Shown: piece after piece, positions 61,479-64,000 of the stretch
Position numbering within the stretch: the stretch's first letter is position 1
How the letters are laid out: each line of letters begins with the position of its first letter
Assembly (NCBI GenBank): GCA_032173965.1
Contig: CM063295.1
Location: 3,968,001-4,032,000 of the forward strand
DNA length: 64,000 nt
From: Sitta carolinensis
Taxonomy: Eukaryota > Chordata > Aves > Passeriformes > Sittidae
Reading direction: 5' to 3'
Translations under genes and position numbers: made by a program
Notes under the pieces: generated by a model
The model's input: the letters and a program-made list of their open reading frames with translations, nothing else
The model's database searches: none
What the model was told of the DNA's origin: nothing

Positions 61479-64000
61479 GTAAGTTTGCTTAACTTTTCCT
61501 TTTCCTCGCAGTGCTTGCTTTGTCAGCGTCATTTGGGGGATTTGCAGCCGGGGAGGTATTTTTTGTGTGAATAGACTGTATAAATGTCTCCCACCGTGTG
61601 GAGCGAGTGTTGTGCCTGCACTTAAGAATGTGAGAGTGAGTAGAAAATATGTTTTAACAGAGCATCGAGCCTTCGCATATCTTTTGGTGTTTTGGTGTTG
61701 GTTTATGTTTGTTTTTTTTTTTTTTTTTTTTTTTTGCAGTGTCTCTGTTGGTGATGTTTATAGATATTTAACACAGTGCTGTGCCTGCGTTTCTCGTGGA
61801 TGCTGTAGCAGAGTTTCAGCCATAAAGGACTGCTCTTTATTCACTTGCAGGCATAAATTATACTTCTAATGTAAATGTGCCCAGTGGCAATTTTGTTTAA
61901 GCCTTCTTTGAAGACAAGAATTTTAAGTCTGTGTTAAAACATGCTGCTGATTAAAGCCAAGCTGATTTTTAGTTCACAGGGAAAATGATGATTTATAAAG
62001 ATATATCTGTGCAGAATACTTCTGTCACTGAAGTATATTGGATTGGGTTTTAAAAAATGATTGGGTATCACCAAAACAATACCAATTTATAATAAACTTT
62101 TTTTTTTTATTATTTTTTTTTCTTGGGGGATTTTTTTTAAGTATTTCCTCCTACTCTCTCTTCGTAAATTATTTAATATTTGGTACCCCCTTCTGCTATA
62201 ATGTGAAATAAATGGATAATCACACATTTTTAAAAATTAGTATTTTGGAATCATCTTTGTATCCTACCCTATTTTATAACTGAATCCACCATTACAGAGT
62301 CATCTAGTAAGTATGTAGAGCCAAGAGAGAACTATGTTACCTTGCAAAAATGATTAATCCTATTTATTCTGTTATTTCTGTTGAAACTTCAAGAGAAAAA
62401 AGAAAAATATTCTTGTGCCTAGTGTAAGAAATAGGGGCATTTCTTCCAACTTCCACTACAACAGTTTCTGTGCATATTGACTTCACTGAAAGTCTCTAAC
62501 TTTATTTCTGCATTCACAAATGCCTGAAAGATGTGTGATATTTCTTTTTGTTCCTAAAGAGTGGATAGATTTAAATAGATTTAAAGCTTATTTTTGAGGA
62601 CATTTGTTTTTCTGTTACTGCTGAAAGTAGAGAGCTCCAGTATTTTCAGGATATAAACCCTTCTGTAGGTTTTTCTTTCCTTCTGTAGTGTAGTATTAAC
62701 CATTTCTGATTTCCAGCTTAGCAGTGCATAATAACAGATTCTTGCAGTTGCCCTAGATTATCCATGTATGTGGGAGGGATTCACGTCTGCAATTAAAATT
62801 TGCATCAGATAAATATAATGTGTTTAAATCTCAGTAGTTTGCATGCCATAACTCAAATGTACGTTCTTGGTATTCTGTGTTCTGGATCTGCTCTGGGAAT
62901 GGCATTTATAGATCAGCTTTAATGATCCAGTATGACTTGTGCATTTAGTGGTTACATACAGAATGTACTCCTGTGTTTTGTTCTGGACTTGTTGTTTTTG
63001 AGTTTGTCAAAGAGCAGTTTGTGTGTTAAAGACAGGGCTTTTGAAAGGAAAAACGGGAATTCGGGTGAGAGGTCAACATGGCCACACAAGGAGCTGATCA
63101 AGGATAACATAAGGATGAGGCTGGGTGCTCTCATAACCTTCCTCAGCGAGATATTGCAGTATCATTATGCAAACACATCTATAGCATGGCACTGTTATAA
63201 GGTTTAAGAAACTGTGCAACTCTAATGAATCCTTGAAAACAGGGAATTCAATTGCATCTATTCCATCTGAGAGAAAGATGAGAAGTGATTGCTAATGCAC
63301 TTTACAAAGCGCTGTATCTAGCGGATAATTTTTAACTCTTTAAGTGGATTAACTGCCACACTGAAAGTATTTTTTTTTTAAAGTGTTTGCTTTCTCGTTT
63401 CCTTAATCCTGTTGTCAGTTTACAATCATCCTGCCTGTACTAATCACAATTCTGTAATAGGTTGAAAAGTCTGCTAAATTGGTGATGAAAATTGTGGCAG
63501 GTTTAAAATTCTGTGCTTGTTGCTTCTTTTTGATTGCTGGTTGGTATTTTGGTTATTCTGAATTCTTAGAGAGTCAGATAATCATGTTCTTAATTCAGAT
63601 ATGATCTCTTGTTTTATGCATTTGGTTAAGTATTCCTGTAGAAACAATGCTACTTTATCTCAAAATTATCCAGGCAGAGAGGACTGAGTTGACATCACCT
63701 TCAAAGCCAATATATAACATGGTTCTGGTTTTAAACAAACAGTAAAGGAATAAGAAGTTGCTTGGTTTTGAAAAATATTAATCAACTTTTACTATGACAA
63801 TCTACTTTTTTTTTTTTTTTTCCTCTTTTTCCCCATCTGATAGTTTAGAGCAAACCGATGAAAATGCTTGGTTTGGATGTTTAGTGCCAATATCAGTATG
63901 TCAGTGAAACTGAATGTTTTTCTCTATCAACTTGTCCATTGATCTTAAATACAGGTAACCTAAAAGCTTTATGTGGCAACTTAATAACTAGTGAATCCCC
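61479..64000. other. Putative intron or intergenic sequence to window end
   Basis: AT-rich DNA with T runs at 61.71, 62.10 and 63.81 kb. No further exon is evident. A repeat-free block near 63.27-63.45 kb (around CTGTATCTAGCGGATAATTT) has the texture of conserved non-coding sequence, but this is only an impression. Confidence 0.45.
61712..61739. repeat. Poly(T)24 followed by GCAG
   Basis: A pure 24-T run followed by GCAG, which has the form of a splice acceptor. The sequence after it is open for a further 43 codons in one frame but shows no recognised motif, so it is listed as a homopolymer. Confidence 0.8.

Noticed and set aside
61712..61739. Poly(T)24 plus GCAG as an acceptor of another exon
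   Set aside because: The following frame has no good donor or known motif, and the T run is one of many in this window.
1..64000. A microbial-type system such as CRISPR, an operon or a phage island
   Set aside because: There are no operon-like gene arrays, ribosome-binding sites or spaced direct repeats. CR1 elements, LTRs and CpG islands mark the sequence as vertebrate.

Overview
The window is vertebrate nuclear DNA, most likely from a bird and probably a songbird. The evidence is several CR1 LINE fragments with avian-type 3' ends, one LTR with the widespread avian terminus GGCTGGGGTTAAACCAC, a compact ERVK-like solo LTR, and abundant A-rich/C-rich and T-rich/G-rich low-complexity tracts. 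No bacterial-style gene, tRNA, rRNA or CRISPR array is visible. Species and chromosome cannot be fixed from the sequence alone.

Layout. From 1 to about 54.6 kb the DNA is AT-rich and non-coding, interrupted by homopolymer and microsatellite tracts, CR1 pieces (6.96 kb plus strand, 13.5-13.9 kb minus, 24.8-25.1 kb plus, 41.7-41.95 kb minus), and two LTRs, both minus strand (32.24-32.75 kb and 35.08-35.42 kb). The second LTR is complete, with TG...CA ends and a perfect 6-bp target duplication. Minisatellites lie at 15.58-16.17 kb (31-bp composite unit), 16.58-16.74 kb (33-bp unit) and 51.55-51.88 kb (three 111-bp copies). A long GATA microsatellite lies at 39.4-39.7 kb. From 54.68 to 56.44 kb is a CpG island whose central 1.3 kb is a C-rich minisatellite. 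The region 60.7-61.5 kb looks like the 5' end or an alternative promoter region of a gene: a possible 30-bp micro-exon with consensus splice sites, a (CT)n tract ending in a splice acceptor, and a 33-codon open segment ending exactly at a CAG|GTAAGT donor.

Interpretation. The window is best read as intergenic or large-intron DNA leading to a possible first-exon region on the plus strand near 61 kb. The CpG island 5 kb upstream could be an independent promoter. The longest open frames (up to 662 codons) all lie in GC-rich tandem repeats and are open in several frames at once, so they are products of composition and are not called as genes. No complete protein-coding gene is supported.
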